This document shows, piece by piece, positions 34,107 through 42,544 of a DNA stretch of 64,000 bases (positions are counted from its first letter, which is position 1; every line of letters starts with the position of its first letter). Location of the stretch: assembly GCF_004116405.1 (NCBI RefSeq), contig NZ_SDIC01000002.1, forward strand, positions 62,001 to 126,000, given 5' to 3'. A program made the position numbers and the translations under genes. The DNA comes from Halegenticoccus tardaugens. GTDB taxonomy: Archaea; Halobacteriota; Halobacteria; Halobacteriales; Haloferacaceae. Under the pieces are notes generated by a model that saw only the letters and a list, made by a program, of their open reading frames with translations, did not search any database and was not told where the DNA came from.

Positions 34107-35210
34107 TCACCCGGAGATCGGGACGCCGCCGAAGACGGCCACCGCGATGACCCAGTAGGCGACGTACAGTCCCCCCAGGAGGAAACCGTGCCAACGGCGC
34201 ACCTCCCGGCCTTTGATGACGTAGGCTCCGAGAGCGGTCACAAACAACAGCGCCGGGAAGTGGAAGTACAGCACGCTGGCACCGATGTTCAGATCGGCCA
34301 GTAGCAGGATGAAACCGATATTGCCCGTCACCGAGAACACAACGCTGCCGATCACGTGACCGATGCCAATTTCGGGGATGCCGCGTCGGACCGGCTCCAG
34401 CGTGAGGAGCACGTTCTCGAAGGTCAATAGCACCGTGATGACGGTCGCGCCGAAGACGGTCTCCTCAACGCCCGTTTCTTCGAGGACGATCTCCGAGCCG
34501 GTCTCGATCAAGATGGACCCGAACACGACGCCGGCCAGTGCCGCGACGGCGAGACCGAGCCAGATGTGGCCGGCGTACGCCCGATCGCGGACGAACTCGT
34601 CTTCGAGGATCGGCTCGATCCGGTCGTGGACCGTCGCGCCGCCGTCGGCTTCGATACCGCTGTCGGTCGCGACACCGCCGTCGGTCTCCACGCGCTCGAC
34701 GACGTCGGTGTCACGGAACACCGGGACGTCTCGGCGATGTTCCATATAGACGATGTACGCGAGGAACGCGAAAAACAGGACGAGTAGTCCGATTCCGTGA
34801 ATTGCGGTGAGGTTTCCCAACAGAACGAGCGGCAGGAGTATCAGCGGTGAGAGGACGAGTAACGTGAGATAGTCCCGAGGAATCTCAACGGAGAACGGCT
34901 GGACGGCGGCCGCGACCGCTAGCGTGATCCCGACGATTGCGAGGGCGGTCCCTAACGCCGTGCCGAGGGCGGCGTCTTCTAGCCCGCCCGAGGCGAACAC
35001 CAGCGCGAGGATCGTATCGTCGAATTCGAACCCGGTAAACAGGATCGCCAGCGAGAAGACGGATACGCCTAACCCCAGCGCCGCTCTCGTGAGATAACTT
35101 ATCAACTTCTCGATGAACGCGACGAGTATCACCCCTCCCGCGGCGAGCACCACAAACGCGAACCACAGGCCCTGCGACTCGACGAAGGACTCAATCATTT
35201 CTTCGACCAT
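34107..35210 (-). CDS. Ca2+/Na+ exchanger-like membrane protein (CaCA family)
   Basis: 367-aa cation exchanger with two homologous membrane halves joined by an acidic cytoplasmic loop (about residues 160-215). The first repeat contains GFEFDDTILALVFASGGLEDA, the second ETVFGATVITVLLTFENVLLTLEPVRRGIPEIGIGHVIGS; both alpha repeats keep acidic residues in place of the canonical G-N-x-x-E arrangement. Paralog of 52332-53351. Ion specificity is not determinable. AT-rich TATA-like sequence lies just upstream, around 35230. Confidence 0.82.
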   Translation of the reverse strand: MVEEMIESFVESQGLWFAFVVLAAGGVILVAFIEKLISYLTRAALGLGVSVFSLAILFTGFEFDDTILALVFASGGLEDAALGTALGTALAIVGITLAVAAAVQPFSVEIPRDYLTLLVLSPLILLPLVLLGNLTAIHGIGLLVLFFAFLAYIVYMEHRRDVPVFRDTDVVERVETDGGVATDSGIEADGGATVHDRIEPILEDEFVRDRAYAGHIWLGLAVAALAGVVFGSILIETGSEIVLEETGVEETVFGATVITVLLTFENVLLTLEPVRRGIPEIGIGHVIGSVVFSVTGNIGFILLLADLNIGASVLYFHFPALLFVTALGAYVIKGREVRRWHGFLLGGLYVAYWVIAVAVFGGVPISG

Positions 35211-35332
35211 TGGCTGTCATCCCAGGGATTAAATTATAATCGTTTGCGTTCGGAGAGTGACGTTCATTGTAAAATCATACACGCAACCGGGTTCCCTGCC
35301 TGCAACGGCAGCGCGAATCCGTACACTCGGTC

Positions 35333-35629
35333 TCAACGCTCGCCCTCCGACAGCTCTTCCACTTCCGCTCTCTTCGCGTGTAGAACGAACGTTCGGTCCG
35401 CAGGGGTCGCGTGCAGCTCGACGGCCTTTACGAGGCGGTAGTACTTTCGACGCTGGGTGCGATAGCTCTCGACCAGTTCGGCCTCCTCGAGTATCGAGAG
35501 GTGGTGCACCGCGCTTTTCCCGTCCATGCCGACCCGCTCTGCGAGTTCGGTGACGTACCGAGGTTCCGAAGAGAGCTCCCGGATGATCTTTAGTCGAGCT
35601 TTGCTTCCCAGTACGTCGAATAGCGACAT
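35333..35629 (-). CDS. ArsR-family winged-helix regulator
   Basis: 98-aa single-domain regulator. VLGSKARLKIIRELSSEP, the HTH VTELAERVGMDGKSAVHHLSILEEAELV and the wing YRTQRRKYYRL are classical ArsR features. No metal-binding cysteines, so it is probably not a metal sensor. Lies directly next to an IS-like remnant, and its upstream side is 85 bp from a terminal hairpin; target unknown. Confidence 0.9.
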   Translation of the reverse strand: MSLFDVLGSKARLKIIRELSSEPRYVTELAERVGMDGKSAVHHLSILEEAELVESYRTQRRKYYRLVKAVELHATPADRTFVLHAKRAEVEELSEGER

Positions 35630-35713
35630 ACCCGTTCATGCGACCGACTGCCAAAGAAGGTTTGCGGTGAACGAGGGTCCGTGGCAACGACCGTCCGTTC
35701 CCACCGGGCGCTT

Positions 35714-36121
35714 GTAAGCTACCCACGACTGAAGTCGTGGGCTTTCCCCCACAGTGGGGTTTCGGCCCACGCTTCGTCCGCCGTCGAAGGCCCGGCTTCC
35801 TCTTACCGTCCTTGCCTCGGCGTGGGTGCATTGTTGATGCCTCCCACTCCGACCGAGGCCGGGGTTGTCCCGCCGGTTTAATTCCCGGTGTTCTCACGCT
35901 CTATCCCCAATCGGGGAACGGGAGTTGAACCCGTTCGCGGTCACAGTCCCCGAGTTCGGGGCCGGCCTACTCTCGGCCCGTATAGGCGGCGACTTGTGCG
36001 ACACCTGCACCACCAATAAATATGACAACATGAACGAAAAAGTTAGCGAAACCGGCCAGAGAGACGCTGTATCGCTTCCGAAAGACCATGTCGGCTTCCT
36101 TCCACGACTACAGTCGTGGGG
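35714..36121 (-). mobile_element. IS200/IS605-type remnant (tnpB 3' end/guide-RNA-like) without transposase
   Basis: Two terminal-type palindromes bracket about 400 bp: CCCACGACT-ga-AGTCGTGGG at 35722-35741 and CCACGACT-ac-AGTCGTGG at 36103-36120. A second hairpin (CCCCAC-ag-GTGGGG, about 35747-35758) and a GC-rich self-complementary stretch run to about 35990; then the sequence becomes AT-richer. On the minus strand this layout is that of a tnpB 3' end with its structured RNA and right-end hairpin, after internal deletion of the coding region. Several frames are open but none carries TnpB catalytic motifs. Assignment rests on hairpin similarity to the other copies in the window. Confidence 0.5.
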
Positions 36122-36193
36122 TTCCGCCTCGAATGTCGTCTGAACCGCCGCGTAATCCGTCGGTTTCGTCCCGGGATTCGACGTTCGCAACCG

Positions 36194-36493
36194 TCACTCG
36201 CCCGAGAGTGACTCCCCGCGTTTCGTGACCTTCGTGGCCGGGAGATCCGCCCGCTCAGCGTGTTCGTACACGGCGTCCTCATCCTCCGCTCGGTAGTGAC
36301 AAAACGTTCCGACGATCCGATCCGCTTCAGTGGTCAGGACCTCCGACTCGACCCAGCGAATGGCCACCCCCTCCTCGCGGAGTTCGGCGAGGGTTTCGCC
36401 GGACTTCTCCGCCGCGGCCTCGAGACCGTCTCGCGAAATCGGTTCGTCGAGTTCGCGCAGGATCAGGTAGCTCTCCATGTTCTCCTCTGTCAT
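36194..36493 (-). CDS. DUF4242 (nickel-binding-like) small protein
   Basis: 99-aa ferredoxin-like-fold protein. Pattern: MESYLILRELDEPISRDGLEAA, GVAIRWVESEVL, HYRAEDEDAVYEHAERADLPATKV, as in DUF4242 members such as SCO4226. Biochemical role unclear; relatives have been suggested to bind nickel. Leading bases up to 36660 hold the divergent promoter for CDC48 copy A. Confidence 0.85.
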   Translation of the reverse strand: MTEENMESYLILRELDEPISRDGLEAAAEKSGETLAELREEGVAIRWVESEVLTTEADRIVGTFCHYRAEDEDAVYEHAERADLPATKVTKRGESLSGE

Positions 36494-36664
36494 CGTTCAT
36501 GCCCCACTATGCGGGTAGTGATTGTAAATTTTCGCCTGAGAGTCCGCACGGCCATCACGACGCCAATTCGCGTCGCGTCGCCCGAACTCAGCAGGGGGCG
36601 GACACGTGAAGTCCGGGTGTGCAATTTATGCCCTTCGCCGTAAGAATACCTGACAATCGAAATT

Positions 36665-38869
36665 ATGAAACTCACGGTCGACCCGCCGGAAGGCGGAGAC
36701 GCGGGCAGCGGCGTGGCGATGGTAAGCCGCGAGACGATGCGCGAATCCGATCTCCGGAGCGGGGACTACGTCGTCATTCGCGGTCCCCACGGCGACAGGG
36801 CGGTCACGCAAGTTCTCCCGTCGGACGGCGCGAGCGGCACCATCCGCATCGACGAACAGCTACGGCGCACTACGGGCGTCGACGCCGGCGATCGAGTCAC
36901 GGTCGAGAAGACGGAAGCCACGTCGGCGAATCGCGTCACGGTCGCCCTCTCCGAGACGATCGACACCGGCGAGAACGTCGCATTATACTTTCGGGACAAG
37001 CTGATCGGTCGAGCCGTCATCGAGGGCCAGACGATTCCGGTGACGCTCCGATCCGACGGGAGTTCGGAGACGATCGACGGAAACGTCCCGGTGAAGATCG
37101 TCGAGACGGACCCCGCGGAGACGGTCGTGATTCGAGACTGGACCAAGATCACCGTGTCGACGGAGACCGCCAACGACGTTTCGATCGGCGACGGCCCCGC
37201 CGGACGGAGTCCCTCCGGCGTCACGTACGGGCACGTCGGCGGACTCGAAGCGGAACTCGAACACATCCGGGAACTGACGGACTTGCCGATGCGCCACCCC
37301 GAGCTGTTCCAGATCCTCGGCATTACGCCGCCCACGGGGGTGTTGCTCCACGGTCCGTCGGGTACGGGGAAGACGCTGCTGACGACGGCTATCGCCAACG
37401 AAACGGAAGCTCACGTCGAACGCGTCTCCGGCCCGGAGATCGTCTCTAAGCGCTACGGCGAGGCCGAGGAACGTCTCCGCGAAGCGTTCGAGGCGGCTAC
37501 ACGGAATGCCCCCGCGCTCGTGTTCATCGACGATCTCGACTCGATCGCCGGAACCCAGGAAACGAACGGGAAAGCCGAACGCGGTATCGTCGCGCAGCTG
37601 CTCTCGCTTTTGGACGGTCTTGACGATGGCGATACGGTGACCGTCGTTGCCGCCACCGCTTCCGTCGACGCGATCGATCCGGCGCTCCGTCGCCCTGGCC
37701 GGTTCGACCGCGAGATCGAGATTGGCGTTCCGGACAAAGGAGAGCGAGAAGAGATCCTCCGCATCCACACCCGCGGAACGCCCCTCGGCGAGTCGGTCGA
37801 TCTCGAAACGTACGCCGAGCGCACCCACGGCTTCGTCGGAGCCGACCTCGAAAACCTCGTAAAGGAGAGTGCGATGCGCGCACTCCGCCGCATCCGGCCG
37901 GCCGACCGGTCCCAATCGGAAGAGATCGATCCCACCCTCCTCGACTCGCTCCGCGTGACCGAGGCCGATTTCAACGAGGCGCTAACGGGTATCGAACCGT
38001 CGGCGTTGCGGGAGGTGTTCACCGAGGTGCCGGACGTCTCGTGGGACGACGTCGGCGGCCTCTCGGAGACGAAACAACGGCTCCAGGAGACAGTCCAGTG
38101 GCCGCTTGCATACCCGGACGCGTACGATCGAGTGAATTTGCGCCCCGCGACAGGCGTGCTACTGTACGGTCCCCCTGGGACGGGAAAGACGCTGTTGGCG
38201 AAGGCGGTCGCGAACGAGTCGACGAGCAATTTCATCTCCATCAAGGGGCCCGAGCTGCTCAACAAGTACGTCGGCGAGTCCGAGAAGGGCGTTCGCGAGA
38301 TCTTCGCGAAAGCGCGTGAGAACGCGCCAACCGTCGTCTTCTTCGACGAGATTGACGCCATCGCCGGCGAGCGCGGCCAGCGGCTGAGCGACTCGGGTGT
38401 GGGCGAGCGCGTCGTCTCCCAACTGCTCACCGAACTCGACGGGCTCGAAGACCTCGAGGGTGTCGTCGTCATCGCAACCACCAATCGCCCCGACCTCCTC
38501 GACGACGCGCTCTTGCGGCCTGGGCGGTTCGACCACCACATCGACGTTACCGTCCCGGACGAACCCGCCCGTCGGGAGATCTTCGCGGTTCACACGAGGG
38601 ACAAACCGTTGGCCGAAAGCGTAGACCTGGATTCCCTCGCCGAACGGTCGGACGGATGCGTCGGCGCGGATATCGAAGCGATCTGCCGGGAGGCGGCGAC
38701 GATCGCAGTCCGCGAATTCGTCGACGACGGCAGCGAAACCGCCGACGCCATCTACGTCACGAGCAACCACTTCGATGCGGCTTTCGAAGCGATTGAACGC
38801 GGCCGCGACGGCTGGAAAACCGGCGTTTTCGACTTCGAGTTCGACATCGACGAGTCGACGGTCGAGTGA
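36665..38869 (+). CDS. CDC48/p97-like AAA+ ATPase, copy A
   Basis: 734-aa unfoldase with an N-terminal double-psi barrel/substrate domain (1-about 185) and two AAA domains. D1 has Walker A GPSGTGKT (from about 230) and Walker B ending in Asp289-Asp290 (FIDDLD), so the catalytic Glu is replaced by Asp. D2 has canonical Walker A GPPGTGKT (from about 502) and Walker B Asp561-Glu562 (FFDEID). Likely forms hexamers and feeds the proteasome. A 579-bp block of D2 (38033-38611) is nearly identical to copy B at 61315-63549, although the rest has diverged. ATG 36665 matches the M-x-LTV start of copy B. Confidence 0.93.
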   Translation: MKLTVDPPEGGDAGSGVAMVSRETMRESDLRSGDYVVIRGPHGDRAVTQVLPSDGASGTIRIDEQLRRTTGVDAGDRVTVEKTEATSANRVTVALSETIDTGENVALYFRDKLIGRAVIEGQTIPVTLRSDGSSETIDGNVPVKIVETDPAETVVIRDWTKITVSTETANDVSIGDGPAGRSPSGVTYGHVGGLEAELEHIRELTDLPMRHPELFQILGITPPTGVLLHGPSGTGKTLLTTAIANETEAHVERVSGPEIVSKRYGEAEERLREAFEAATRNAPALVFIDDLDSIAGTQETNGKAERGIVAQLLSLLDGLDDGDTVTVVAATASVDAIDPALRRPGRFDREIEIGVPDKGEREEILRIHTRGTPLGESVDLETYAERTHGFVGADLENLVKESAMRALRRIRPADRSQSEEIDPTLLDSLRVTEADFNEALTGIEPSALREVFTEVPDVSWDDVGGLSETKQRLQETVQWPLAYPDAYDRVNLRPATGVLLYGPPGTGKTLLAKAVANESTSNFISIKGPELLNKYVGESEKGVREIFAKARENAPTVVFFDEIDAIAGERGQRLSDSGVGERVVSQLLTELDGLEDLEGVVVIATTNRPDLLDDALLRPGRFDHHIDVTVPDEPARREIFAVHTRDKPLAESVDLDSLAERSDGCVGADIEAICREAATIAVREFVDDGSETADAIYVTSNHFDAAFEAIERGRDGWKTGVFDFEFDIDESTVE
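38033..38611 (+). repeat. near-identical 579-bp D2 block shared with 61585-62163 (inverted)
   Basis: Covers the start of D2 to just after the second-region-of-homology arginines. By eye it matches the reverse complement of 61585-62163 without length change. It is nearly base-for-base identical from about 38163 to 38510, with a short divergent patch at about 38095-38160. Flanking coding sequence is clearly more diverged, which suggests recent gene conversion. Confidence 0.75.
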
Positions 38870-39183
38870 CGGTGCCGACGCGTGAAGAAGGTTCCAAGCG
38901 ACTTGATGGAGAGTGGCGGCCGCGATTGAGACGATAATCGGTCCGCCCGAATGGAAAAGCGACCTCCACCGGACCGTCGGCGAATCGGAAACCCAACGTG
39001 CGGGAAGAAACTGTTGGAGGCCATATCACCGATGGAAGAGTATCCGTAAGCTACCCACGACTACAGTCGTGGGCTTCCTCGCCCTACAGTTATGTGACAA
39101 CGGGTGGTTCGCTTGCGTTCTCCATCATCATCCGGTAACATTCAAATAGAGTACCTTTTCAGCCTCGACGCACTAGCAGCGGT
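38870..39183. other. 314-bp gap with a solo IS-like hairpin
   Basis: Contains a perfect palindrome CCCACGACT-ac-AGTCGTGGG at 39054-39073, preceded by GTAAGCTA exactly as at 35714. No transposase or other gene. A TATA-like CCTTTTCAG near 39153-39161 lies about 27 bp before the next start (GTG 39184). Confidence 0.55.
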
Positions 39184-39456
39184 GTGAGCGATCTCGACAT
39201 CGACCCATACGCCGCGTACTACGACTTCCAACCCGTTCACAGGCGTTCGCAGAACCCGATCTCAGGAAGTAAGCGCGCTATCGTCCTTCACGAACTCGGC
39301 CGCGCCGGTTCTCCATGCACCGATCGAGAGTGGGGTACGAAAGTAGAAGCGAAATGTCCAGCGTGCGGTGCGACCGGCAAGATTGTCGGCTGGCACGGGC
39401 GGACTAACTTCTATTCGTGTCACGCGTGTGACGCCGTGCTCAGCATCTCGTACTGA
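39184..39456 (+). CDS. 90-aa zinc-ribbon protein
   Basis: Small protein with GTG start. The C-terminal 35 residues form a zinc ribbon: CPACG (about 57-61) and CHACD (about 79-83). The N-terminal half contains DIDPYAAYYDFQPVHRR and no known domain. Possibly a nucleic-acid-binding micro-protein. A TATA-like element about 27 bp upstream fits leaderless transcription. Confidence 0.65.
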   Translation: MSDLDIDPYAAYYDFQPVHRRSQNPISGSKRAIVLHELGRAGSPCTDREWGTKVEAKCPACGATGKIVGWHGRTNFYSCHACDAVLSISY

Positions 39457-39520
39457 CGATTTGCCCGGAGGTGGAAAGATTCCCGGTAGTTATTTCCGGT
39501 CATCCGGTCGTACACAACGC

Positions 39521-39922
39521 ATGACGGTCGAAGACGAGTACGAAGCGATCTACGAGCGCGCTTCTCGGGATCCCTTCTGTACGTGGATCGGCGTCGAACT
39601 CGTGACGATATCGGAGGGATACGCCGAGGCAATCCTCAGGGTGAGACCCGACCACCTGAACTTCCACGGAACGCCGCACGGCGGTTGTGTGTACACGGTA
39701 GCCGACGCGGCGTTCGCGGCGGCGTCGAACTCGCGCGGCGAGAGGGCGCTCGCGATGGAGACGAACATGTCGTACCTGAGGACGGTCGAAGAAGGGGAAA
39801 CGTTGCGCGCGGTCGCCGACGAAAACTACTGCGGGGAGAAAACCGCAGAATACGAGGTGGGCGTCTTCACGACAGCCGACGAGCGCGTCGCGACCTTCCG
39901 CGGGCGGGTGTACAAACCGTGA
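39521..39922 (+). CDS. PaaI-family hotdog thioesterase
   Basis: 133-aa hotdog-fold protein. LNFHGTPHGGCVYTVADAAFAAASN carries the HGG and Asp region typical of PaaI/YbgC-like acyl-CoA thioesterases, followed by ETNMSYLRTVEEGETL. It probably hydrolyses small acyl- or aryl-CoA esters as a tetramer in the cytoplasm. ATG 39521 has a TATA-like TTATTTCC about 30 bp upstream. The aldehyde dehydrogenase downstream is separated by two small genes. Confidence 0.9.
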   Translation: MTVEDEYEAIYERASRDPFCTWIGVELVTISEGYAEAILRVRPDHLNFHGTPHGGCVYTVADAAFAAASNSRGERALAMETNMSYLRTVEEGETLRAVADENYCGEKTAEYEVGVFTTADERVATFRGRVYKP

Positions 39923-40085
39923 GCGTAAGCCGAGGCGTGAGTTCGATCCGAGGGACTGAGCGCAGACGGCGCTTCCACGTTCAGTGACGGCCCCGACGAG
40001 AGGCGCTCGTCTGTCGGGCGATAACGACGCCGCCGGAATATCCAGGCAGAAGGTTGAATGCGTTTCGACGGCCATTTAATGAGGC

Positions 40086-40421
40086 ATGACTGACGACTTC
40101 GACGCGTTCAACGAGCAAGTGGAGACGAACCCCCAGACCGAGGATCCGCCGAGCGACCGCGGCGAGATCCCGAGTACTCGCTTCGAAGCGCAGGTGACGG
40201 ACGTCGAAGTAGTAGGGGAGGACGACGATCGTCTCAAAGTCAGCGCCGAGACACCGGAGGAGAAGCGGGCGGACCGAGAGTTGGATGTCGACGAAGCCGG
40301 GCGTATCATGAGTCAACTGGACATCACCGACGCTCGGGCACTCGACGGTCAGCCGGTGTTCGTCTGGGAAGACGATGGCGGCTCGACCCACCTTGAATTC
40401 GACGTCGAGAACCTCGAATAA
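40086..40421 (+). CDS. acidic haloarchaeal protein of unknown function, 111 aa
   Basis: No family assigned. Highly acidic; the first 30 residues look disordered (EQVETNPQTEDPPSDRGEI), followed by a small beta-rich domain (FEAQVTDVEVVGEDDDRLKVSAETPEE) and a C-terminal part with PVFVWEDDGGSTHLEF. No membrane segment, no cysteines. Confidence 0.7.
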   Translation: MTDDFDAFNEQVETNPQTEDPPSDRGEIPSTRFEAQVTDVEVVGEDDDRLKVSAETPEEKRADRELDVDEAGRIMSQLDITDARALDGQPVFVWEDDGGSTHLEFDVENLE

Positions 40422-40510
40422 TCGGTCGATCTCGGGTTTACCGTTGACCCGGTTTTCAGCCCTGAGCGGCCTCTATTCACGAACGGGTGATTTTGAACAG
40501 TACGCTAGAC

Positions 40511-40519
40511 GATTTATGC
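40511..40519 (+). promoter_or_regulatory. TATA-like box before the small ORF/aldehyde dehydrogenase pair
   Basis: GATTTATGC centred about 31 bp before ATG 40546, making a transcript that begins with the 53-codon ORF rather than with the aldehyde dehydrogenase at 40707. Confidence 0.35.
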
Positions 40520-40545
40520 GGGCACGTCTATAGCTACCACGAGAC

Positions 40546-40707
40546 ATGAGACGAGTACATCAGAGACGAATCAATAACGACGTGGATATCTATTCGGCTA
40601 CCTGCAACGAGTCCAGAGAGTGCAGCCGTGCTGAGCAGCGTCGTCACGTCTCCAACGCAGGGTTGTACGATACCCTGACGGAATGGGGAGGCGGAGGACA
40701 TCGATAA
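40546..40707 (+). CDS. 53-aa basic ORF coupled to the aldehyde dehydrogenase
   Basis: ATG 40546 opens 53 codons ending in TAA 40705-40707; the last A of TAA is the first base of the dehydrogenase ATG (TAATG). The product is basic and contains two cysteines (Cys20, Cys26), with MRRVHQRRINNDV at the start and a glycine-rich end. Basic charge is unusual for a haloarchaeal protein, so it may be a leader ORF whose role is translational coupling rather than a stable protein. Function unknown. Confidence 0.35.
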   Translation: MRRVHQRRINNDVDIYSATCNESRECSRAEQRRHVSNAGLYDTLTEWGGGGHR

Positions 40708-42152
40708 TGTCCACCGAGCCGCGCGAGCGCTACGGGTGCTTCGTCGACGGGGCGTACGTGGACGGTAACGACGAGTTCGTCGTCGAGAATCCCTCCACCG
40801 AAGAATCAATCGCGAAAGTCGCCGACGCGGGCGAAGCTGGCGTCGAGGCGGCAGTCGCGTCGGCCAGCCGCGCGCACGAGGACTGGTCGACCATCGATCC
40901 CGCGGAGCGTGGCCGAATCCTTCGCGACGTCGCGGCACGTCTTCGGGACGTCGCGGGCGATCTCGCGTACATCGAGACGCTTGAGTCCGGTCGGCCGCTC
41001 TCGCAGTCAAGGGCGCTCGTCGATGGAGGGATCGACTACTTCGATTATTACGGCGGTCTCACGGACAAAATCCAGGGCGAGACGATTCCCGTCCCCGGCG
41101 AGCGGCTCGACTACACGGTTCGTGAGCCGCTCGGCGTCACCGGCCACATCGTCCCGTGGAATGCGACAGTGCTTCTCGGCTCCCGCAGCATCGCTCCGGC
41201 GCTCGCTTGCGGGAACGCTGTCGTCGCAAAGCCAGCCCTCGAAGCGCCGCTCTCTCTGCTCTCTCTCGCCGATGTCGCGACGGAGGCGGGCCTCCCCGAG
41301 GGCGTCTTCAACGTCGTTCCTGGCACCGGCGAGGTGACCGGGACGCGACTGACCCATCACCCGGACGTCGACGCTCTCGTGTTCACGGGATCTGTTCCGA
41401 CCGGGCGGCAGGTAATGACCGCCGCCGCGGAAAACGTTACTCCGGTCGGGCTCGAACTTGGCGGGAAAAGCCCCTGTATCGTCTTCGAAGATGCGGATCT
41501 CGATCGAGCCGTCACGGATACGCTCAATGTCTTTCTCAATGCCGGTCAAGTCTGTTTTGCGACGACTCGACTCTTTATCCACGAAGAGGTGAAAGCCGAA
41601 TTCCTCGACCGATTCGTCACCGCCGTCGAAGACCTGACGATCGGTGCCGGAGTGGACGACCGGGACCTCGGACCGCTCGTCTCGGCGACCGCACTCGACA
41701 CCGTCGCCCGTTACGTCGACGGCTCGATCGACGATGGCGCAACAGTGCTCGCGGGGGGCGGCCGGATCGAGGGTGACGGCCACTTCTATCGACCCACCGT
41801 CGTTACGGCGGTCGACGACGATCATCCGATCTCCCGTGACGAGGTGTTCGGTCCCGTCGTGACCGTCTACGAGTTCTCCTCTGAAACCGAAGTCGTCCGG
41901 CGCGCAAACGACAGCGAGTACGGTCTCTACGCCGCCGTCTGGACAAACCGTCTCGACCGCGCCCACCGCATCGCGAACGAACTGGAGGCCGGTAGCGTCG
42001 TCGTCAACGAGTACCCGGCGACCTTTCCGCAGGCGCCGTTCGGCGGTTACAAAAAGAGCGGAATCGGCCGCGAGAAGGGCCTACAGGCCGTTGAGCACTA
42101 CACGCAGCTGAAGAATATCACCATCTCGCTCTCCCCCAGTAGCACCCCCTGA
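40707..42152 (+). CDS. NAD(P)-dependent aldehyde dehydrogenase
   Basis: 481-aa ALDH-superfamily enzyme that oxidises an aldehyde to the acid. Visible: LGVTGHIVPWN, FTGSVPTGRQV (cofactor loop), VGLELGGKSPCIVFEDADLD with the general-base Glu, and catalytic Cys283 in NAGQVCFA. C-terminal FGGYKKSGIGREKG is typical of betaine-aldehyde and related dehydrogenases. Substrate is not fixed by sequence. Given the PQQ alcohol dehydrogenase two genes downstream, it may oxidise that enzyme's aldehyde product. Confidence 0.92.
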   Translation: MSTEPRERYGCFVDGAYVDGNDEFVVENPSTEESIAKVADAGEAGVEAAVASASRAHEDWSTIDPAERGRILRDVAARLRDVAGDLAYIETLESGRPLSQSRALVDGGIDYFDYYGGLTDKIQGETIPVPGERLDYTVREPLGVTGHIVPWNATVLLGSRSIAPALACGNAVVAKPALEAPLSLLSLADVATEAGLPEGVFNVVPGTGEVTGTRLTHHPDVDALVFTGSVPTGRQVMTAAAENVTPVGLELGGKSPCIVFEDADLDRAVTDTLNVFLNAGQVCFATTRLFIHEEVKAEFLDRFVTAVEDLTIGAGVDDRDLGPLVSATALDTVARYVDGSIDDGATVLAGGGRIEGDGHFYRPTVVTAVDDDHPISRDEVFGPVVTVYEFSSETEVVRRANDSEYGLYAAVWTNRLDRAHRIANELEAGSVVVNEYPATFPQAPFGGYKKSGIGREKGLQAVEHYTQLKNITISLSPSSTP

Positions 42153-42544
42153 AGGTAGCGTGAACCCCTCCAGGGTACCGACCGTGGCTCTCCTGAGAGG
42201 GATAAGATTCCCTGTAATATACCGTGACCGATGTGATCTAATCACAAGACAGGTACAAAGATAGTAGTGTAACAGAGATTGAAATGACATTACTGCGCGG
42301 AGCACTCGGGCGGTTCACCCATCGCAACGTCGTAACCGGACCATTTCGTCGTCCTGCGATCGATCCCGCGAAACCTCGACGCGCATCGAACGACGGTACG
42401 GGGTGTACGTACTTGCACTGCAGCGGACCGTTCGGGGCGATACCTGAATCGGATTCGTGTTAGAATGTATTTCAAAGTGTTTGGGGAAGTATGGCAATTT
42501 ATATCATGATCGAAATTGTGAGATAGGCTGGAGGCTCCGGGAAC
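42153..42544. other. 390-bp intergenic region upstream of the PQQ-enzyme pair
   Basis: No gene seen. An AT-rich end (about 42440-42520) includes TATA-like AATTTATATCA near 42495, the probable promoter for the 42545-45168 pair. The middle has a GC-rich decayed look without recognisable family. Confidence 0.45.

Noticed and set aside
35229-35897. 222-codon minus-strand frame covering the ArsR region and the IS-like hairpin
   Set aside because: Basic, low-complexity translation; ArsR occupies the real frame and the hairpin lies inside.
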